Numbered from the stretch's first letter, positions 51,980 to 63,162 are shown. The stretch: DNA of 64,000 nt from an uncultured Clostridia bacterium (GCA_934169775.1 CAKPOI010000002.1:35804-99803); one strand, 5' to 3'. Notes: generated by a model not told the origin, from the sequence alone. Translations and numbers: made by a program.

Positions 51980-53299
51980 TTATTCCAAAAATCCCTTATA
52001 ATGTCTCATAGCAAGTTGTGATTCTAATTGTTGTATTGTTTCTAATGCAACACCTACAACGATTAATATAGATGTTCCACCAAATGCAATATTAAGATTT
52101 GTAAATCTTAAAAACATTGGTAAAATAGCAATTATTGCTAAGAATAAACCACCAAACCATGTTAATTTAGAGATAATTGATGATAAATATTCTGTAGTTG
52201 GTTTTCCAGCTCTAATACCTGGTATGAAACCACCATTTTTCTTAATTGTTGCTGATACTTCTGCTGGATTAAATGTAGCATAAGTATAGAAAAATGTAAA
52301 TCCAACAATTAATAATAAATATACAATTGCATTAGCTATAGAATAACCTATTCCAACACTTGATGAAGATGTAGCAATAGAAAATTTATATAGTCCTGCT
52401 AAAAATCCTGTTTGTGAGGCAATATCTTTTACAAACAATTGAATTATCATAGCTGGGAAAGTCATAAATGATGATGCAAAGATAATTGGCATAACTCCAG
52501 CCATTGCTAGTTTTAATGGAATATGTGTATTTTGTGCACCAACCATTTTTCTTCCTACAACCTTTTTAGAATATTGTACAGGTACTCTTCTTTCTGCTTG
52601 TTGAACAAATACAACACCAGCAATTAGAATTATTGCACCTAATATAATTCCTAATGCTAATAATAATCCTGTTGTGCTAAATCCGCTTTCTGTAAAAATT
52701 AATCCCCATAAAGTTGTTACAAAACTTGGTAGTCCTGAAACAATACCTACAAATATAATAATTGAAATTCCATTTCCAATTCCTTTACTTGTAATTTGAT
52801 CTCCTAACCACATTAATAGTGAAGTACCTCCAACAAGGCCAACAACTACTAATGCACCTGTTAGGAATTCTGTATTAACAAATATTCCTGAACTTTTATA
52901 TGATAAGAATAATCCAATAGCTTCTACTAAAGCTAAAATTATTGTTATTATTTTAGTATATTTGTCAATTTTCTTTCTTCCTTCTTCTCCACCTTCTTTT
53001 GTTAATCTTTCTAAAGATGGAATAATCATTGCTAATAATTGTACTACGATTGATGCTGTAATATATGGTGTGATAGACATTGCAAATATAGAGAATCTTG
53101 AGAAGGCTCCTCCGGAAATCATATTAATTAATCCTGCAACTCCATCAACTGAACTCATTGCTTCTGATAATGCAATACTATTAACACCAGGTACTGTTAT
53201 ATAGCATCCTAAACGGAATATAATTATAAGTAAAAGTGTGTACCATAATTTTTTTCTTACTTCTGGCGTTTTTAGTGCATTTTTGATTGTTTTAAACAA
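51980..53299 (-). CDS. secY: Preprotein translocase subunit SecY
   Basis: 439 residues with ten transmembrane helices; the plug region YITVPGVNS and the cytoplasmic loops QQAERRVPVQYSKK and FIPGIRAGKPT are canonical. It starts with TTG at 53299, one base after the rplO stop codon, with GAGGTGA inside rplO. It forms the protein-conducting channel. Confidence 0.96.
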   Translation of the reverse strand: MFKTIKNALKTPEVRKKLWYTLLLIIIFRLGCYITVPGVNSIALSEAMSSVDGVAGLINMISGGAFSRFSIFAMSITPYITASIVVQLLAMIIPSLERLTKEGGEEGRKKIDKYTKIITIILALVEAIGLFLSYKSSGIFVNTEFLTGALVVVGLVGGTSLLMWLGDQITSKGIGNGISIIIFVGIVSGLPSFVTTLWGLIFTESGFSTTGLLLALGIILGAIILIAGVVFVQQAERRVPVQYSKKVVGRKMVGAQNTHIPLKLAMAGVMPIIFASSFMTFPAMIIQLFVKDIASQTGFLAGLYKFSIATSSSSVGIGYSIANAIVYLLLIVGFTFFYTYATFNPAEVSATIKKNGGFIPGIRAGKPTTEYLSSIISKLTWFGGLFLAIIAILPMFLRFTNLNIAFGGTSILIVVGVALETIQQLESQLAMRHYKGFLE

Positions 53300-53734
53300 T
53301 TAAATCACCTCAGCCTTTCCACCTAAAGCCTCAATTGCTTCTTTTGCTTTTGTAGTAAATCTTGTGGCTTTTACGTTTAATTTTTTATCTAATTTTCCAG
53401 TTGCTAATATAACGATTCCATCATTGATTTTTCCAATGATTCCTTCTTCTAATAGAGTTTGAGCTGTTACATCTGTAGCTTTTGATTTATTTAACATTGT
53501 TAAAGTTACTTCTGTATAAGTTTTTGCATGGATGTTTGTAAATCCTCTTTTTGGAAGTCTTCTATATAATGGTGTTTGACCTCCTTCAAATCCACGTCTT
53601 ACTCCTCCACCAGATCTAGCTTTTTGTCCTTTATGACCTCTACCTGATGTTTTTCCTAATCCTGAACCTATTCCACGTCCAACTCTTGTTCTTTTTGTTT
53701 TTTCAACTGCTGGTTTTAATTCTCCTAGTTTCAT
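53300..53734 (-). CDS. rplO: 50S ribosomal protein L15
   Basis: 144 residues with the Gly/Arg-rich N-terminus ([20 protein letters not shown]) typical of L15. Only 43 bp separate it from rpsE, with no room for rpmD (L30), which usually lies here. Confidence 0.97.
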   Translation of the reverse strand: MKLGELKPAVEKTKRTRVGRGIGSGLGKTSGRGHKGQKARSGGGVRRGFEGGQTPLYRRLPKRGFTNIHAKTYTEVTLTMLNKSKATDVTAQTLLEEGIIGKINDGIVILATGKLDKKLNVKATRFTTKAKEAIEALGGKAEVI

Positions 53735-53777
53735 TTTTAGCTGTGCACCTCCTTATTTTTTATTTTTCGTATATCAA

Positions 53778-54263
53778 TTATAAAATATCTTCTACTTTTT
53801 TTCCTCTTTTTTTAGCTACTTGTTCTATTGTTTGCATTGATTTTAAACCTTCGATTGTAGCATATACAACGTTTCTTGGATTGTTTGTTCCAATAACTTT
53901 TGTTCTTATATCTTTGTAACCTGCAAGCTCTAATACTGGTCTAACGCTACCCCCAGCGATAACTCCAGTACCAACTGATGCTGGTTTAAGCATAACTTTT
54001 GCACTTCCGAATGTTCCTATATATTCATGAGGTACTGTTGTTCCAACTACTGGTACTTCTACTAAGTTTTTCTTAGCTTCTTGAATTGCTTTTTTGATAG
54101 CATCTGGCACTTCTGCTGCTTTACCATTACCTACACCAATATGTCCGTTTTCATCACCAACGACAACAACTGCACTAAATCTGAAAGTTCTACCACCTTT
54201 TACAACTTTTGCAACTCTATTGATAGCAACAACTTTCTCTTTTAATTCGTTTTTTTCTTCCAT
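53778..54263 (-). CDS. rpsE: 30S ribosomal protein S5
   Basis: 161 residues. Double-stranded RNA-binding domain ([19 protein letters not shown]) and the C-terminal domain ([20 protein letters not shown]). It is involved in translational fidelity. GGAGGAAAG precedes the ATG. Confidence 0.97.
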   Translation of the reverse strand: MEEKNELKEKVVAINRVAKVVKGGRTFRFSAVVVVGDENGHIGVGNGKAAEVPDAIKKAIQEAKKNLVEVPVVGTTVPHEYIGTFGSAKVMLKPASVGTGVIAGGSVRPVLELAGYKDIRTKVIGTNNPRNVVYATIEGLKSMQTIEQVAKKRGKKVEDIL

Positions 54264-54294
54264 TGGTTTTCTTTCCTCCTTTTTTAGATAATAA

Positions 54295-54654
54295 TTAGAA
54301 TTTTAATCCGCCTTCTCTAGCTGCTTCAGCTAATTCTTTAACTATTCCGTGATAAATATATCCTCCACGGTCAAATACTACGTTTTCAATTTTATGTTCT
54401 TTTGCTTTTTTAGCAATAAGTGTTCCAACTTCTTTAGCAGCTTCTTTGTTTGCGTATTTTGTTTTAACTTCTTTATCTAAAGTAGAAGCTGACACTAGTG
54501 TTTTTCCAGCAACATCATCAATGATTTGAACATAAATGTTTTTATTACTTCTATATACACACAATCTTGGTCTTTCTTGTGTTCCAGATATTTTTCTTCT
54601 TACTCTTAAATGTCTTCTAGCTCTTTCCATTTTTCTATCTGTTTTCTTAACCAT
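54295..54654 (-). CDS. rplR: 50S ribosomal protein L18
   Basis: 119 residues; binds 5S rRNA. Family motifs [20 protein letters not shown] and [20 protein letters not shown] are present. Confidence 0.97.
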   Translation of the reverse strand: MVKKTDRKMERARRHLRVRRKISGTQERPRLCVYRSNKNIYVQIIDDVAGKTLVSASTLDKEVKTKYANKEAAKEVGTLIAKKAKEHKIENVVFDRGGYIYHGIVKELAEAAREGGLKF

Positions 54655-54695
54655 TTCAATTACTCCTTTCTAGATGTTTTCACCTATTAGTTTTT

Positions 54696-54818
54696 AATTT
54701 TAGTGAAATTGATTATATTGTGCATTTTGAAATTTATAAAAAGCTGAAATTGTACTTTTGTACATTGAAGTTTTTTATAAATTGAAAAATGTGCAAGATG
54801 ATTAATTTCATTAAAATT
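54696..54818. repeat. 123-bp palindromic element between rplF and rplR
   Basis: Long imperfect inverted repeat: AATTTTAGTGAAATT at one end, its near complement at the other, TGTGCATTTT and AAAATGTGCA deeper in, and a terminal loop region AGCTGAAATTGTAC. The right end contains the rplF stop codon. It is related to the element at 60718-60845. Confidence 0.8.
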
Positions 54819-55353
54819 ATTTACCTGTTTTACCCTCTTTACGTCTAATAACTTCATCAGCATATTTAATACCTTTACCTCTATAAACTTCAGGTGGTCT
54901 TTTTGTTCTAATAACTGCTGCTGTTTGTCCAACTAATTCTTTATCAATACCTTTTACTATAATAGTATTAGCATTTGGTACATCAAAAGTAATTCCTTCT
55001 GGAGCTTTAAAGATTACTGGATGTGAATATCCTAATGTTAAATTTAAGTCGTTTCCTTGTTTTTGAACTCTATATCCAACACCATTTATTTGTAATTCTT
55101 TTGAATATTCATTTTTAACACCTATAATCATGTTATTGATTAAAGTTCTTGTTAATCCATGTAAACTTCTATTTTGAGCTTCGTCATTTATTCTAGTTAC
55201 TTTAATTTCATTACCTTCCATTGCTAAAGAAATATTTTTATGTATTTCTCTTTCTAATGTACCTTTTGGTCCTTTTACAGTAACTTTATGTCCATCTATT
55301 TTTACTTCAACACCATCTGGTACTGTTATTGGTTTATTTCCAATTCTTGACAT
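54817..55353 (-). CDS. rplF: 50S ribosomal protein L6
   Basis: 178 residues with the two repeated L6 domains ([20 protein letters not shown] at the start, [20 protein letters not shown] near the end). Its stop codon lies in the arm of a palindromic element. Confidence 0.97.
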   Translation of the reverse strand: MSRIGNKPITVPDGVEVKIDGHKVTVKGPKGTLEREIHKNISLAMEGNEIKVTRINDEAQNRSLHGLTRTLINNMIIGVKNEYSKELQINGVGYRVQKQGNDLNLTLGYSHPVIFKAPEGITFDVPNANTIIVKGIDKELVGQTAAVIRTKRPPEVYRGKGIKYADEVIRRKEGKTGK

Positions 55354-55396
55354 GATTTTTTCTCCCTCCTTCTGATTTTAAATGTATTTATACAAA

Positions 55397-55795
55397 TTAC
55401 CATATATATGCTAAAACTTCTCCACCTACACCTAATTGGCGAGCTTCTTTATCTGTTTTTAAACCTTTAGATGTAGAGATTATAGCAATTCCTAAACCAT
55501 TTAGAACTTGTGGTAAATCTTCTTTAGAAGCATATACTCTTAGTCCTGGTTTACTGATTCTTCTTAATCCATCAATTACTCTTGTTCCTTTTTCATCATA
55601 TTTTAAAGTAATTCTTATAATTCCTTGATTCTCATCTTTTATTTCTTCAAAAGATTTTATATATCCTTCTTTGAATAATATTTCTGCAATACCTAATTTT
55701 ATGTTTGATGCAGGTACATCTACTGTTTTATGTTTTGAACTGTTTGCGTTTCTTATTCTTGTAAGCATATCTGCGATTGGATCTGTAGTTGTCAT
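55397..55795 (-). CDS. rpsH: 30S ribosomal protein S8
   Basis: 132 residues; [20 protein letters not shown] at the N-terminus and [20 protein letters not shown] near the end. It binds helix 21 of 16S rRNA. Confidence 0.97.
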   Translation of the reverse strand: MTTTDPIADMLTRIRNANSSKHKTVDVPASNIKLGIAEILFKEGYIKSFEEIKDENQGIIRITLKYDEKGTRVIDGLRRISKPGLRVYASKEDLPQVLNGLGIAIISTSKGLKTDKEARQLGVGGEVLAYIW

Positions 55796-55831
55796 TTTTT
55801 CTCTTACCTCCTTTTTACTACTTTATCAATT

Positions 55832-56017
55832 TTACCAGCTTGCTTTTTTAACACCTGGTATTTCTCCTTTATGTGCTAATTCTCTAAAACATACACGGCA
55901 AATACCATATTTTCTGATATAAGCATGTGGTCTACCACATAATTTACATCTATTGTATTCTCTTGTTTGGTATTTTTGTGGTCTAGCTTGTTTTACTTTC
56001 ATTGATTTTTTAGCCAT
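55832..56017 (-). CDS. rpsZ: 30S ribosomal protein S14, zinc type
   Basis: 61 residues, the short zinc-dependent paralog, with CKLC and CRVC knuckles. It starts [16 protein letters not shown]. Confidence 0.96.
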   Translation of the reverse strand: MAKKSMKVKQARPQKYQTREYNRCKLCGRPHAYIRKYGICRVCFRELAHKGEIPGVKKASW

Positions 56018-56038
56018 AGTTTTTATTTTCCTCCTTTT

Positions 56039-56578
56039 TTAAGCTTTAAATGGCATTCCCATAAGCTTTAGCAACTCTTTTGCTTCTTCGTCTGTTTTAG
56101 CAGTAGTTGCAAATATGATATCCATACCTCTAATTTTATCAACTTTATCATATTCGATTTCTGGGAATATTAATTGTTCTTTTATACCCATAGAGTAGTT
56201 ACCTCTACCATCAAAAGAATTATTTGATACTCCTCTAAAGTCTCTAACTCTTGGAAGTGCTACATTAAATAGTTTGTAAGCAAAATCATACATTTTGTCT
56301 GCTCTTAATGTTACTTTACATCCTACATTTACACCTTCTCTTAATTTGAATGCTGCAATTGATTTTCTAGCTTTTGTAATTACTGGTTGTTGTCCTGTAA
56401 TTTGAGCTAAATCTTTTATAGCATTTTCTAATGATTTAGGATTTTCTTTTACATCACCTAAACCGATATTTATAACTATTTTATCTAGCTTTGGAACTTC
56501 CATAACTGATTTATAGTTGAATTTTTTCATTAATGCTGGGATTACTTCTTTTTCATATTGTTCTCTTAATTTTTCCAT
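56039..56578 (-). CDS. rplE: 50S ribosomal protein L5
   Basis: 179 residues; binds 5S rRNA and contacts P-site tRNA. Motifs [20 protein letters not shown] and [20 protein letters not shown] are canonical. Confidence 0.97.
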   Translation of the reverse strand: MEKLREQYEKEVIPALMKKFNYKSVMEVPKLDKIVINIGLGDVKENPKSLENAIKDLAQITGQQPVITKARKSIAAFKLREGVNVGCKVTLRADKMYDFAYKLFNVALPRVRDFRGVSNNSFDGRGNYSMGIKEQLIFPEIEYDKVDKIRGMDIIFATTAKTDEEAKELLKLMGMPFKA

Positions 56579-56599
56579 TTTTGTTTAAATCCTCCTTTC

Positions 56600-56908
56600 T
56601 TATTTTAAATTTGCACCGCATTTTTTGCAAACACGTACTTTACCATCTTTTTCTACACTATATCCAATTCTTGTTGCTTTACCACATTTTGGGCATACAA
56701 CATTTACTTTTGAACTAGAAATAGGATGTTCTGAAGCTATAATTCCGCCTTCTTCTCCGGCTCTTCTAGCTTTAGTGTGTTTTTTTCTGATATTTACATC
56801 TTTAACGATAACTTTATCTTTTTTAGGTAGTACTTCTAGTACTTCTCCTGTTTTATCTTTATCATTTCCTGATAACACTTTAACTGTATCACCTTTTTTG
56901 ATTCTCAT
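56600..56908 (-). CDS. rplX: 50S ribosomal protein L24
   Basis: 102 residues, KOW motif near the start (KKGDTVKVLSGNDKDKTG) and a C-terminal two-knuckle CPKCG/CKKCG zinc-binding-like region, as in many Gram-positive L24 proteins. Confidence 0.96.
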   Translation of the reverse strand: MRIKKGDTVKVLSGNDKDKTGEVLEVLPKKDKVIVKDVNIRKKHTKARRAGEEGGIIASEHPISSSKVNVVCPKCGKATRIGYSVEKDGKVRVCKKCGANLK

Positions 56909-56983
56909 GAGAGATTTCCCTCCTTCTTTAAAAATTTTCTATATTCTCTTTATTTATAATCAACAGTCTATGTTGTATATAGA

Positions 56984-57352
56984 CTATAGAACTTCTGGAG
57001 CTAATGATAATATTTTCATATAATCCTTTTCTCTTAATTCTCTTGCAACTGGTCCGAAGATACGTGTTCCTTTTGGAGTTTTATCTTCTTTTATAATAAC
57101 TGCTGCATTTTCATCAAATTTTATATATGAACCATCTGCTCTACGTAAACCTCTTTTAGATCTTACGATAACAGCTTTTACAACATCACCTTTTTTAACA
57201 ACGCCTCCTGGTGTTGCTGATTTAACTGAAGCAACTATTACATCTCCAATGTTAGCAGTTTTTCTGTATGATCCTCCTAAACATCTGATGCACATTAATT
57301 CTTTTGCACCTGTGTTGTCAGCTACTTTTAATCTTGTTTGTTGTTGTATCAT
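56984..57352 (-). CDS. rplN: 50S ribosomal protein L14
   Basis: 122 residues, beginning [19 protein letters not shown] and ending [15 protein letters not shown], the standard length and ends for L14. Confidence 0.97.
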   Translation of the reverse strand: MIQQQTRLKVADNTGAKELMCIRCLGGSYRKTANIGDVIVASVKSATPGGVVKKGDVVKAVIVRSKRGLRRADGSYIKFDENAAVIIKEDKTPKGTRIFGPVARELREKDYMKILSLAPEVL

Positions 57353-57400
57353 TTTGTGGTTCCTCCCTTCTTTTTGTTATTCTTTTACTTTATTTGATTC

Positions 57401-57664
57401 TTATTTTATTATTGCTTTTTCAGTAATTTCTACAACTCTCCATCTTTTATCTTTTGATAGAGGTCTTGTTTCCATAACCTTAACTTTGTCGCCGATTTGG
57501 CAAGCATTTTGTTCATCATGAGCTTTTAATTTGTAAGTTCTTTTTACTGTTTTACCATAAACTCCATGGCTTACGCTTGTTTCTACAGCTACAACTACAG
57601 TTTTATCCATTTTGTTTGATACAACTGTACCTTGCATAACTTTACGAAGATTTCTTTCTTCCAT
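57401..57664 (-). CDS. rpsQ: 30S ribosomal protein S17
   Basis: 87 residues, OB fold; [20 protein letters not shown] and [20 protein letters not shown] are diagnostic. Confidence 0.97.
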   Translation of the reverse strand: MEERNLRKVMQGTVVSNKMDKTVVVAVETSVSHGVYGKTVKRTYKLKAHDEQNACQIGDKVKVMETRPLSKDKRWRVVEITEKAIIK

Positions 57665-57724
57665 TTATGAATCCTCCTTCTTTTTGATAGGGGAATTTTA
57701 TATACTTCCCTTTTTTTAATTTTA

Positions 57725-57934
57725 TTATTGAGCTTTAGATTCTGCAATTTTTCTTTCTGTTAATACAGTATTTATTTTAGCTATATCTTTTTTAACTTCT
57801 TTTATTTTCATAGGATTATCTAATCCATTTGTAGCTAAACTAAATTTTAATTTGAACAATTCTGTTTTTAGTTCACCTAATTCCTTTTCTAAATCTGGTG
57901 AAGACATTTCTCTTATTTTACTTATCTTCATCAT
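57725..57934 (-). CDS. rpmC: 50S ribosomal protein L29
   Basis: About 69 residues, two long helices ([40 protein letters not shown]). Three closely spaced starts exist (GTG 57940, ATG 57934, ATG 57931); the AGGTAGG site favours one of the ATGs. It overlaps the end of rplP. Confidence 0.95.
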   Translation of the reverse strand: MMKISKIREMSSPDLEKELGELKTELFKLKFSLATNGLDNPMKIKEVKKDIAKINTVLTERKIAESKAQ

Positions 57935-58361
57935 TTTCACCTACCTTTTCTGTTTCTTTAGCGATAAATTTTGTTTTTATAGGTAGTTTATTCATCGCAA
58001 GTCTTAGTGCCTCTCTTGCAGTTTCTTCTGGTACACCAGCAATTTCAAACATTACTCTTCCTGGTTTAACAACTGCTACCCAATATTCTGGAGCACCTTT
58101 TCCTTTACCCATACGAGTTCCAATTGGTTTAGAAGTGATTGGTTTGTCTGGAAAGATTTTAATCCAAACTTTTCCACCTCTTTTTATATAACGTGTCATA
58201 GCAATACGAGCTGCTTCTATTTGATTTCCTGTAATTAAACCTCCTGTTACAGCTTGAATTCCATATTCACCATCTGATATTTTATTTCCTCTTGTAGCTT
58301 TTCCTCTCATTCTACCTTTTTGCATTTTTCTGAACTTTGTTCTTTTTGGCATTAATGGCAT
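57918..58361 (-). CDS. rplP: 50S ribosomal protein L16
   Basis: 147 residues with [20 protein letters not shown] and RVPxGxGKGxPE-type motif [16 protein letters not shown]. It contacts the A-site tRNA. Its start overlaps the rpsC stop by one base (TAATG). Confidence 0.97.
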   Translation of the reverse strand: MPLMPKRTKFRKMQKGRMRGKATRGNKISDGEYGIQAVTGGLITGNQIEAARIAMTRYIKRGGKVWIKIFPDKPITSKPIGTRMGKGKGAPEYWVAVVKPGRVMFEIAGVPEETAREALRLAMNKLPIKTKFIAKETEKVGENDEDK

Positions 58362-59017
58362 TATTCAGCGCCTCCTTCCACTTTTTTACTTGGAAGAATT
58401 TCTCCTTTATAAATCCAAACTTTTACTCCAATTTTTCCATATGTTGTATTTGCTTCAGCAAATCCATAATCTATGTCAGCTCTTAGAGTTTGTAATGGAA
58501 TATTTCCTTCTTTATAGAATTCAGTTCTAGCCATGTCAGCTCCACCAAGTCTACCTGATACAGCTGTTTTAATTCCTAATGCTCCAGCTTTTGTAGCTTT
58601 TTGCATACATTGTTTCATAGCACGTCTGAATGAAATTCTTCTTTCCAATTGTCCTGCAATGTTTTCTGCAACTAATTGTGCATCTGTGTCTACATTTTTA
58701 ACTTCTACGATGTTTAAGTTTACATCTTTTCCGATTAATTTTGCAAGCTCAGCTTTTGTGCTTTCTGCTCCTGCTCCACCTTTTCCGATTACGATTCCTG
58801 GTTTTGCAGTATATAGATTTACTTTTACGGCTTTAGCAGTTCTTTCAACTTCTATTTTAGAAACTCCAGCTGCGTATAATTTTTTCTTTAAAAATTTACG
58901 TATTTTTTGGTCTTCTACTAAATAGTCTGAGAAGTTTTTAGAATCTGCATACCATTTTGAGTTCCAGTCTTTGATTATTCCAACTCTCACTCCTGTTGGA
59001 TGTACTTTTTGTCCCAT
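58361..59017 (-). CDS. rpsC: 30S ribosomal protein S3
   Basis: 218 residues: N-terminal [22 protein letters not shown] domain with [12 protein letters not shown], and the C-terminal domain ([20 protein letters not shown]). It lines the mRNA entry channel. Confidence 0.97.
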   Translation of the reverse strand: MGQKVHPTGVRVGIIKDWNSKWYADSKNFSDYLVEDQKIRKFLKKKLYAAGVSKIEVERTAKAVKVNLYTAKPGIVIGKGGAGAESTKAELAKLIGKDVNLNIVEVKNVDTDAQLVAENIAGQLERRISFRRAMKQCMQKATKAGALGIKTAVSGRLGGADMARTEFYKEGNIPLQTLRADIDYGFAEANTTYGKIGVKVWIYKGEILPSKKVEGGAE

Positions 59018-59023
59018 ATCCTA

Positions 59024-59386
59024 TTAATCCTCCTTTTCTCTTAATACGATTGTAATATGACTTGTTCTTTTTCTGATTCTAACTGCTGATCCTTTTGCAG
59101 CTGGTCTTATTCTTTTTAATGTTGGTCCTTGGTTTGCATATATTTCAGCAACATATAAATTTTCAGATTTCATATCATGATTATTTTCTGCATTTGCAAT
59201 TGCTGATTTCAATAATTTTTCGATAACTTCTGATGATGCTTTTGGTGTGAATTTAACTATTGTTAAAGCTTCCATTGCATCTTTTCCTCTTATTAAATCT
59301 GCAACAATTTTAACTTTTCTAGCAGAAATTCTTGCATATTTAAGAGTTGCTCTTGCTTCTTTTACAGCGATTTCTTGTTCTTGCAC
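59024..59386 (-). CDS. rplV: 50S ribosomal protein L22
   Basis: 120 residues; [20 protein letters not shown] and the exit-tunnel hairpin region [20 protein letters not shown] are present. Confidence 0.97.
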   Translation of the reverse strand: MQEQEIAVKEARATLKYARISARKVKIVADLIRGKDAMEALTIVKFTPKASSEVIEKLLKSAIANAENNHDMKSENLYVAEIYANQGPTLKRIRPAAKGSAVRIRKRTSHITIVLREKED

Positions 59387-59415
59387 TTTTTTTACCTCCT
59401 TAACTCATGTTTATG

Positions 59416-59694
59416 TTATTTAACTTTGCTTGTCTTTTCTCCTGCATGACCTTTGAATGTTCTTGTTGGAGCAAATTCTCCTAATTTATGTCCAATCATT
59501 TCTTCTGTTATATAAATTGGAACATGTTTTCTACCGTCATGGACAGCTATTGTGTGTCCAACCATTTGTGGATAAATTGTAGAAGCTCTTGACCATGTTT
59601 TCAAAACATCTTTTGCTCCTGTTTCATTCATGTCTTCTATTCTTTTTAATAATTTTTCTTGTACAAATGGCTTTTTCTTGCTTGATCTAGACAT
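59416..59694 (-). CDS. rpsS: 30S ribosomal protein S19
   Basis: 92 residues; [20 protein letters not shown], then [20 protein letters not shown]. It forms a dimer with S13 in the 30S head. Confidence 0.97.
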   Translation of the reverse strand: MSRSSKKKPFVQEKLLKRIEDMNETGAKDVLKTWSRASTIYPQMVGHTIAVHDGRKHVPIYITEEMIGHKLGEFAPTRTFKGHAGEKTSKVK

Positions 59695-59713
59695 TTAGAT
59701 GTCCTCCTTTCAA

Positions 59714-60541
59714 TTACTTTCTTCTCTTAACTATAAATTTATTTGTTGATTTCTTTTTATTTCTTGTCTTATATCCTAGAGCTGGTTTACCCCAAGGTGT
59801 TAATGGTCCAGCGTGTCCTACTGGTGCTTTACCTTCACCACCACCATGAGGGTGATCTACTGGGTTCATAACAGATCCTCTAACTTCTGGTCTCCATCCC
59901 ATGTGACGTTTTCTACCAGCTTTACCGATTTTAATGTTTTCATGATCTGCATTTCCAATTACACCAATTGTTGCTCTACATCTAGCTAAGATAAGTCTCA
60001 TTTCTCCTGAAGGCAATCTTACATGTGCATATTTTCCTTCTTTTGCCATTAATTGAGCACTTTGTCCTGCTGTTCTAACTAATTTTCCACCTTGACCTGG
60101 ATTTAATTCAATATTGTGAATTAAAGTACCAACTGGGATAGAACTTATTGGCATACAATTTCCTGGTTTAATATCTACTGAATCTCCAGAAACTACTTTA
60201 TCTCCATCTTTTAATCCTTGTGGTGCTAATATATATGCTTTTTCTCCATCTTCATATTGAACTAAAGCTATATTTGCACTTCTGTTTGGATCATATTCAA
60301 TTCCGATAACTGTTGCTTCCATGTTATCTTTTTTTCTTTTAAAATCTATAATTCTGTATTTTTGTCTGTTTCCGCCACCTTGATGTCTTACTGTAATTCT
60401 ACCATAACTGTTTCTTCCTGCTTTTTCTTTTTTCTTAGCTAATAATGATTTTTCAGGAGTTTTCTTTGTTATTTCAGAAAAGTCTGAAACTGTCATGTTT
60501 CTTCTTGAAGGTGTATATGGCTTAAAATGTTTCATTCCCAT
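59714..60541 (-). CDS. rplB: 50S ribosomal protein L2
   Basis: 275 residues. The peptidyl-transferase-proximal region [18 protein letters not shown] with its conserved His is present. AAGGAAAG precedes the ATG at 60541. Confidence 0.97.
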   Translation of the reverse strand: MGMKHFKPYTPSRRNMTVSDFSEITKKTPEKSLLAKKKEKAGRNSYGRITVRHQGGGNRQKYRIIDFKRKKDNMEATVIGIEYDPNRSANIALVQYEDGEKAYILAPQGLKDGDKVVSGDSVDIKPGNCMPISSIPVGTLIHNIELNPGQGGKLVRTAGQSAQLMAKEGKYAHVRLPSGEMRLILARCRATIGVIGNADHENIKIGKAGRKRHMGWRPEVRGSVMNPVDHPHGGGEGKAPVGHAGPLTPWGKPALGYKTRNKKKSTNKFIVKRRK

Positions 60542-60717
60542 TTTTTCTCTTTCCTTTCTTGAATTTATAAAATAACTCTTTTAATAAATTCGTTTCTATA
60601 CATATTTACGGATTTTTTCCTGCTCCGCATACAGATATTCTTTATTTTCCTGGTATTTTCCAGATATTTATCTCTTTATTTAAAAATTGGCAACGCAGTT
60701 AGACGCCGCTTATAATT

Positions 60718-60845
60718 AAAAATTGATTAAAAGTGATAAGATGTGCATTTTTAATATTTGATACAAGCTGAAGCTATACGTTTGTATGCTGAAGTTTGTA
60801 TTAAATATTGAAAATGTGCAGATTGTTGCTTTTAATTGATTTTTC
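60718..60845. repeat. 128-bp palindromic element between rplW and rplB
   Basis: Arms AAAAATTGATTAAAAG and CTTTTAATTGATTTTT, inner blocks ATGTGCATTTTTAATATTTGATACA and its near complement, loop region AGCTGAAGCTATACG. The right end abuts the rplW stop codon (60845). It shares TGTGCATTTT and AAGCTGAA with the rplF-rplR element, while the arms differ in sequence but stay complementary. The rest of the 303-bp gap (60542-60717) holds no gene. Confidence 0.8.
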
Positions 60846-61192
60846 TATGCGCCCATAAATTCATCAATAGAATCTTTATATTTCTTAGAAACTTTAACTT
60901 CTTTACCACCTTTACCCAAGTAAGAAACATCTGAAGGATTAGTATCTATAGTAACAATAGCCTTTTTCCAATCAGAAGTCTTACCAACATGGTAACCAAC
61001 TCTTTTAGTTTTTCCATTAACGTGCATAGTATTTACTTTCAAAACTTTAACATTAAATAATTTTTCAACAGCTTGTGCGATTTGCACTTTAGTAGCTTTT
61101 TTATTTACTTTGAAAGTGTATCTACCTTCTTGTAACTCATCATTACTTTTTTCAGTAACAACTGGAGCTATAATGATTTCTTCTGCTAACAT
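60845..61192 (-). CDS. rplW: 50S ribosomal protein L23
   Basis: 115 residues; IIIAPVVTEKSNDELQEGRY and VEKLFNVKVLKVNTMHVNGK are diagnostic. It lies at the exit tunnel and docks trigger factor and SRP. The start overlaps the rplD stop by one base. Confidence 0.96.
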   Translation of the reverse strand: MLAEEIIIAPVVTEKSNDELQEGRYTFKVNKKATKVQIAQAVEKLFNVKVLKVNTMHVNGKTKRVGYHVGKTSDWKKAIVTIDTNPSDVSYLGKGGKEVKVSKKYKDSIDEFMGA

Positions 61193-61815
61193 TATGCATA
61201 CACCTCCTCTATTTTTTTAACGGTGTCTAATGGTAAAATAAGGTTTGTATATTTTAATAAATCAAATACATTAATATTGTTTAGAGCAATTGTTTTAACT
61301 CCTTCAATATTTCTAGCTGACATGAAAACATTTTGATTGTTTTCTGGTAAAACGATTAAAGTTTTTCCTTCAACTTTCAAGTCTGCTAAAGCTTTTACCA
61401 TAGTTTTTGTTTTAATTTCTTTAACTTCTAATTTATCAACAACTGTTAATTCGTTTTCAGCTACTTTTGAGCTTAATATAGATTTTAAAGCTAATCTTCT
61501 TTCTTTTTTATTAACAGTATAGCTGTATGAACGAGGTTTTGGACCTAAAGCAATACCACCTTTAATCCATTGTGGAGCTCTTATACTTCCTTGTCTAGCT
61601 CTACCTGTTCCTTTTTGTCTCCATGGTTTTCTACCACCACCACGTACTTCTGCTCTTGTTTTAGTACTTTGTGTACCTTGACGTTGATTTGCTAAATAAT
61701 TTACTAATACGCTATGTACAATAGCTTCATTTGGTTCAATTCCAAAAACACTTTCAGCTAATTCTACGTCACTTACTTTTTTACCTTTCATATCATATAC
61801 ATCTACTTTTGGCAT
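61192..61815 (-). CDS. rplD: 50S ribosomal protein L4
   Basis: 207 residues; the tunnel loop GGGRKPWRQKGTGRARQGSI is canonical. L4 represses the S10 operon in Escherichia coli and has leader targets in Bacillota, so it may act on the rpsJ leader here. Confidence 0.97.
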   Translation of the reverse strand: MPKVDVYDMKGKKVSDVELAESVFGIEPNEAIVHSVLVNYLANQRQGTQSTKTRAEVRGGGRKPWRQKGTGRARQGSIRAPQWIKGGIALGPKPRSYSYTVNKKERRLALKSILSSKVAENELTVVDKLEVKEIKTKTMVKALADLKVEGKTLIVLPENNQNVFMSARNIEGVKTIALNNINVFDLLKYTNLILPLDTVKKIEEVYA

Positions 61816-61832
61816 TTTAGTTTCCTCCTTCC

Positions 61833-62468
61833 TTATTTGCTAGCCTTTACAGCTGATTTTATTTTTAAGATAGCACCTTTAGCACCTGGAACACTACCTT
61901 TAACTAATATTACGTTTTTATCCATATCAACTCTAACAACATCTAAGTTTTGAATTGTTACAGTTACTCTACCCATATGACCTGGTAATTTTTTACCTTT
62001 GAAAACTCTACCTGGTGTTGAAGTAGATCCCATTGAACCTGGTCTTCTATGATACATAGAACCATGTCCCATAGGTCCTCTGTGTTGACCATGTCTTTTG
62101 ATAACACCTTGGAATCCTTTACCTTTTGTTGTTCCTTGAACATCTATTTTTTCTCCAGCTTCAAAAATGTCAGCTTTAACTTCGTCTCCTACTTTATAGC
62201 TTTCTACATCTTCTACTCTGAATTCTCTTAAATGTTTTTTAGCTGTTAATCCAGCTTTTGTAAAATGTCCTTTTTCTGGTTTATTGATATGTTTATCTTT
62301 TACTTCTCCATATCCTAATTGAATACTATTGTATCCATCTGTTTCTACTGTTTTTACTTGTGCTACTACATTTGGTGTAGCTTCGATTACTGTTACAGGA
62401 ACTACATTTCCTTTTTCATCGAAAATTTGTGTCATACCGATTTTTTTACCGATAATACCTTTTTTCAT
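61833..62468 (-). CDS. rplC: 50S ribosomal protein L3
   Basis: 211 residues; [20 protein letters not shown] at the start and the conserved [13 protein letters not shown] region with GKKLPGHMG. Confidence 0.97.
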   Translation of the reverse strand: MKKGIIGKKIGMTQIFDEKGNVVPVTVIEATPNVVAQVKTVETDGYNSIQLGYGEVKDKHINKPEKGHFTKAGLTAKKHLREFRVEDVESYKVGDEVKADIFEAGEKIDVQGTTKGKGFQGVIKRHGQHRGPMGHGSMYHRRPGSMGSTSTPGRVFKGKKLPGHMGRVTVTIQNLDVVRVDMDKNVILVKGSVPGAKGAILKIKSAVKASK

Positions 62469-62563
62469 TTTTTCCTCCTAACTATTGGCTGATATTTATA
62501 TTCGCATTATTTTAATGTGATACCAGCTTGGTTTTGTTTGATAAGCTTATGCTTATTTTTTTA

Positions 62564-62890
62564 TTATAATTTGATTTCAATGTCAACACCTGCTGGTAAT
62601 TCTAATTTCATTAGACTATCAACTGTTTTTTGTGTTGGATAAAGAATGTCTATAACTCTTTTATGTGTTCTCATTTCAAATTGTTCTCTTGAATCTTTGT
62701 ATTTGTGTGGAGAACGTATAACTGTTACAACTTCTTTTTGTGTTGGTAATGGAATAGGACCTGATACCTTTGCTCCTGTTTTTTTAGCTGTTTCTACTAT
62801 TTGTTCAGCAGACTGATCTAAAATTACATGATCATAAGCTTTTAGTCTTATTCTTATTTTTTCACTTGTTACAACTGTTGCTTTTGCCAT
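62564..62890 (-). CDS. rpsJ: 30S ribosomal protein S10
   Basis: 108 residues, first gene of the operon; [20 protein letters not shown] and [16 protein letters not shown] are canonical. AAGGAGGG lies about 10 nt before the ATG. It also acts in transcription antitermination with NusB. Confidence 0.97.
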   Translation of the reverse strand: MAKATVVTSEKIRIRLKAYDHVILDQSAEQIVETAKKTGAKVSGPIPLPTQKEVVTVIRSPHKYKDSREQFEMRTHKRVIDILYPTQKTVDSLMKLELPAGVDIEIKL

Positions 62891-63150
62891 TGTAATTTTC
62901 CCTCCTTTTTTAAATTTTGATTTGGGTTTTTCCCATTGTAGCAGTATTTGCTACTAAAATTACCGTGGCAAGTTAAAACGCACTCTGGTGTTTTGAATAG
63001 TTCAAATATAAAATCCCAAAAATTTGCATGATTATCTTGGGATAAGTGCTTTTTTCTTACCGCCTGGTCTTTGCCATGACATACTCCACTGAAGTTCCCT
63101 CCACCCTTAACTCTGTAAGAATGTAGCCACATTCAGCTTCTTCGCTTTAT
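62891..63150 (-). promoter_or_regulatory. Structured leader of the S10 operon
   Basis: About 260 nt, GC-richer than its surroundings, with no credible gene. Pairings visible: ATCCCAA with TTGGGAT, GTAGCA with TGCTAC, and a GC-rich core with GGTGGAGGGAACTTCAGTGG. A ribosomal-protein-controlled leader (L4 or other) is likely; I could not assign a known class. The sequence from 63193 to 63399 is AT-rich and empty. Confidence 0.6.
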
Positions 63151-63162
63151 TCATGCTTATAT

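Noticed and set aside
62869..63132. An 87-residue frame across the S10 leader
   Set aside because: It crosses the rpsJ start, has no binding site, and its composition follows the structured leader rather than a protein.
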